NCBI GenBank assembly: GCA_963576735.1
Contig: OY755198.1
Coordinates: 5,828,001-5,892,000 of the forward strand
DNA: 64,000 nucleotides
Reading direction: 5' to 3'
Source of the DNA: Bedellia somnulentella
Taxonomy: Eukaryota; Arthropoda; Insecta; Lepidoptera; Bedelliidae
A program made the position numbers and the translations under genes. Below, in pieces: positions 63,653 to 64,000 of the stretch. The stretch's first letter is position 1; each line of letters opens with the position of its first letter. Under the pieces are notes generated by a model. It searched no databases. It was not told where the DNA came from and saw only the letters and a program-made list of their open reading frames with translations.

Positions 63653-64000
63653 CTGTAAGAGAAATATTAAAAGTATTATGATAATTCAATCATAAAATAG
63701 TTGAAAAATTAAAATATTAAATGAACTGTTTTTACTGCAAGATTCATTTAGATATTGGCAAATGCTATTCAACTAATACAATATTTATGAAAATGTTTAC
63801 TTTCCATTTTTTTAATTTTCTGTGAAACATTTTGATTTTAGTGTTTTGATAACATGAATTACCTACATGGAACATGTCTCAATCATCTTATTTTCCAAGA
63901 TACAGAATAAATTACAAAAGATTGTATTAAGGGTCCTTGAAACTGTGCTGTATTATTGAGAGATTTGCTAGGTCATATGCCAGTCGACACTTTGTATAAC
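63653..64000. other. Intron or flank of the zinc-finger gene
   Basis: No further exon was recognised before the window edge. Confidence 0.35.

Noticed and set aside
1..64000. CRISPR arrays or bacterial-type operons
   Set aside because: No regularly spaced short repeats were found, and the gene structure is clearly eukaryotic with introns.

Overview
The window looks like a moth or butterfly (Lepidoptera) nuclear chromosome segment. The evidence is small exons with canonical GT/AG introns, an AT-rich background, a secreted insect-type lipase gene, non-LTR and gypsy retrotransposons, tRNA-headed SINEs and many MITEs. It is not prokaryotic: there are no operons, ribosome-binding sites or CRISPR arrays. 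Most of the DNA is nested mobile elements. The host genes lie in short exons between them, and their frames were rebuilt here from splice sites and intron phases.

Left part (1-11.5 kb): a minus-strand LINE (about 1.0-5.6 kb) is interrupted by a second LINE and by a 1379-bp DNA transposon with long terminal inverted repeats. Next come a GC-rich MITE, a small two-exon THAP-domain gene (7323-7884, minus), a LINE tail fragment (9.2-9.6 kb) and an orphan THAP exon (10.3 kb).

Lipase gene (11498-21633, minus): seven phase-compatible exons encode a signal peptide and a pancreatic-lipase-like domain with oxyanion loop, GxSxG nucleophile, catalytic Asp and Cys-Asn-His. The last short exon was not found. 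Its introns hold at least ten copies of a ~245-bp SINE (SINE-A here).

Middle (21.7-31.9 kb): no host gene was recognised. It holds SINE-A, a tRNA-headed SINE (SINE-B), a frameshifted RTE-type LINE and several MITEs.

Zinc-finger gene (31979-63652, minus, 5' end outside the window): thirteen exons join in frame into 634 residues with about fourteen C2H2-type fingers, most of them split by introns. Two of its exons have spawned duplicate exon copies: a five-copy array at 33.5-38.9 kb, split by a gypsy element, and a four-copy family at 44.6-50.3 kb, split by a 4-kb LINE with two intact ORFs. The gypsy element has nearly identical LTRs and an intact pol but no gag or protease.

Most interesting signals: (1) SINE-A and SINE-B each end in a 3' tail matching a different LINE fragment in this window, and all four tails share a small hairpin followed by CGTGA and TATG-type repeats, suggesting LINE/SINE partnerships. 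(2) A tRNA-like repeat occurs again and again as a foldback palindrome whose two arms share private variants. (3) Zinc-finger exon duplication arrays. (4) The gag-less but recent gypsy insertion. (5) A SINE-A copy flanked by a 48-bp direct repeat, another with an inverted 5' half, and one with an identifiable empty site.
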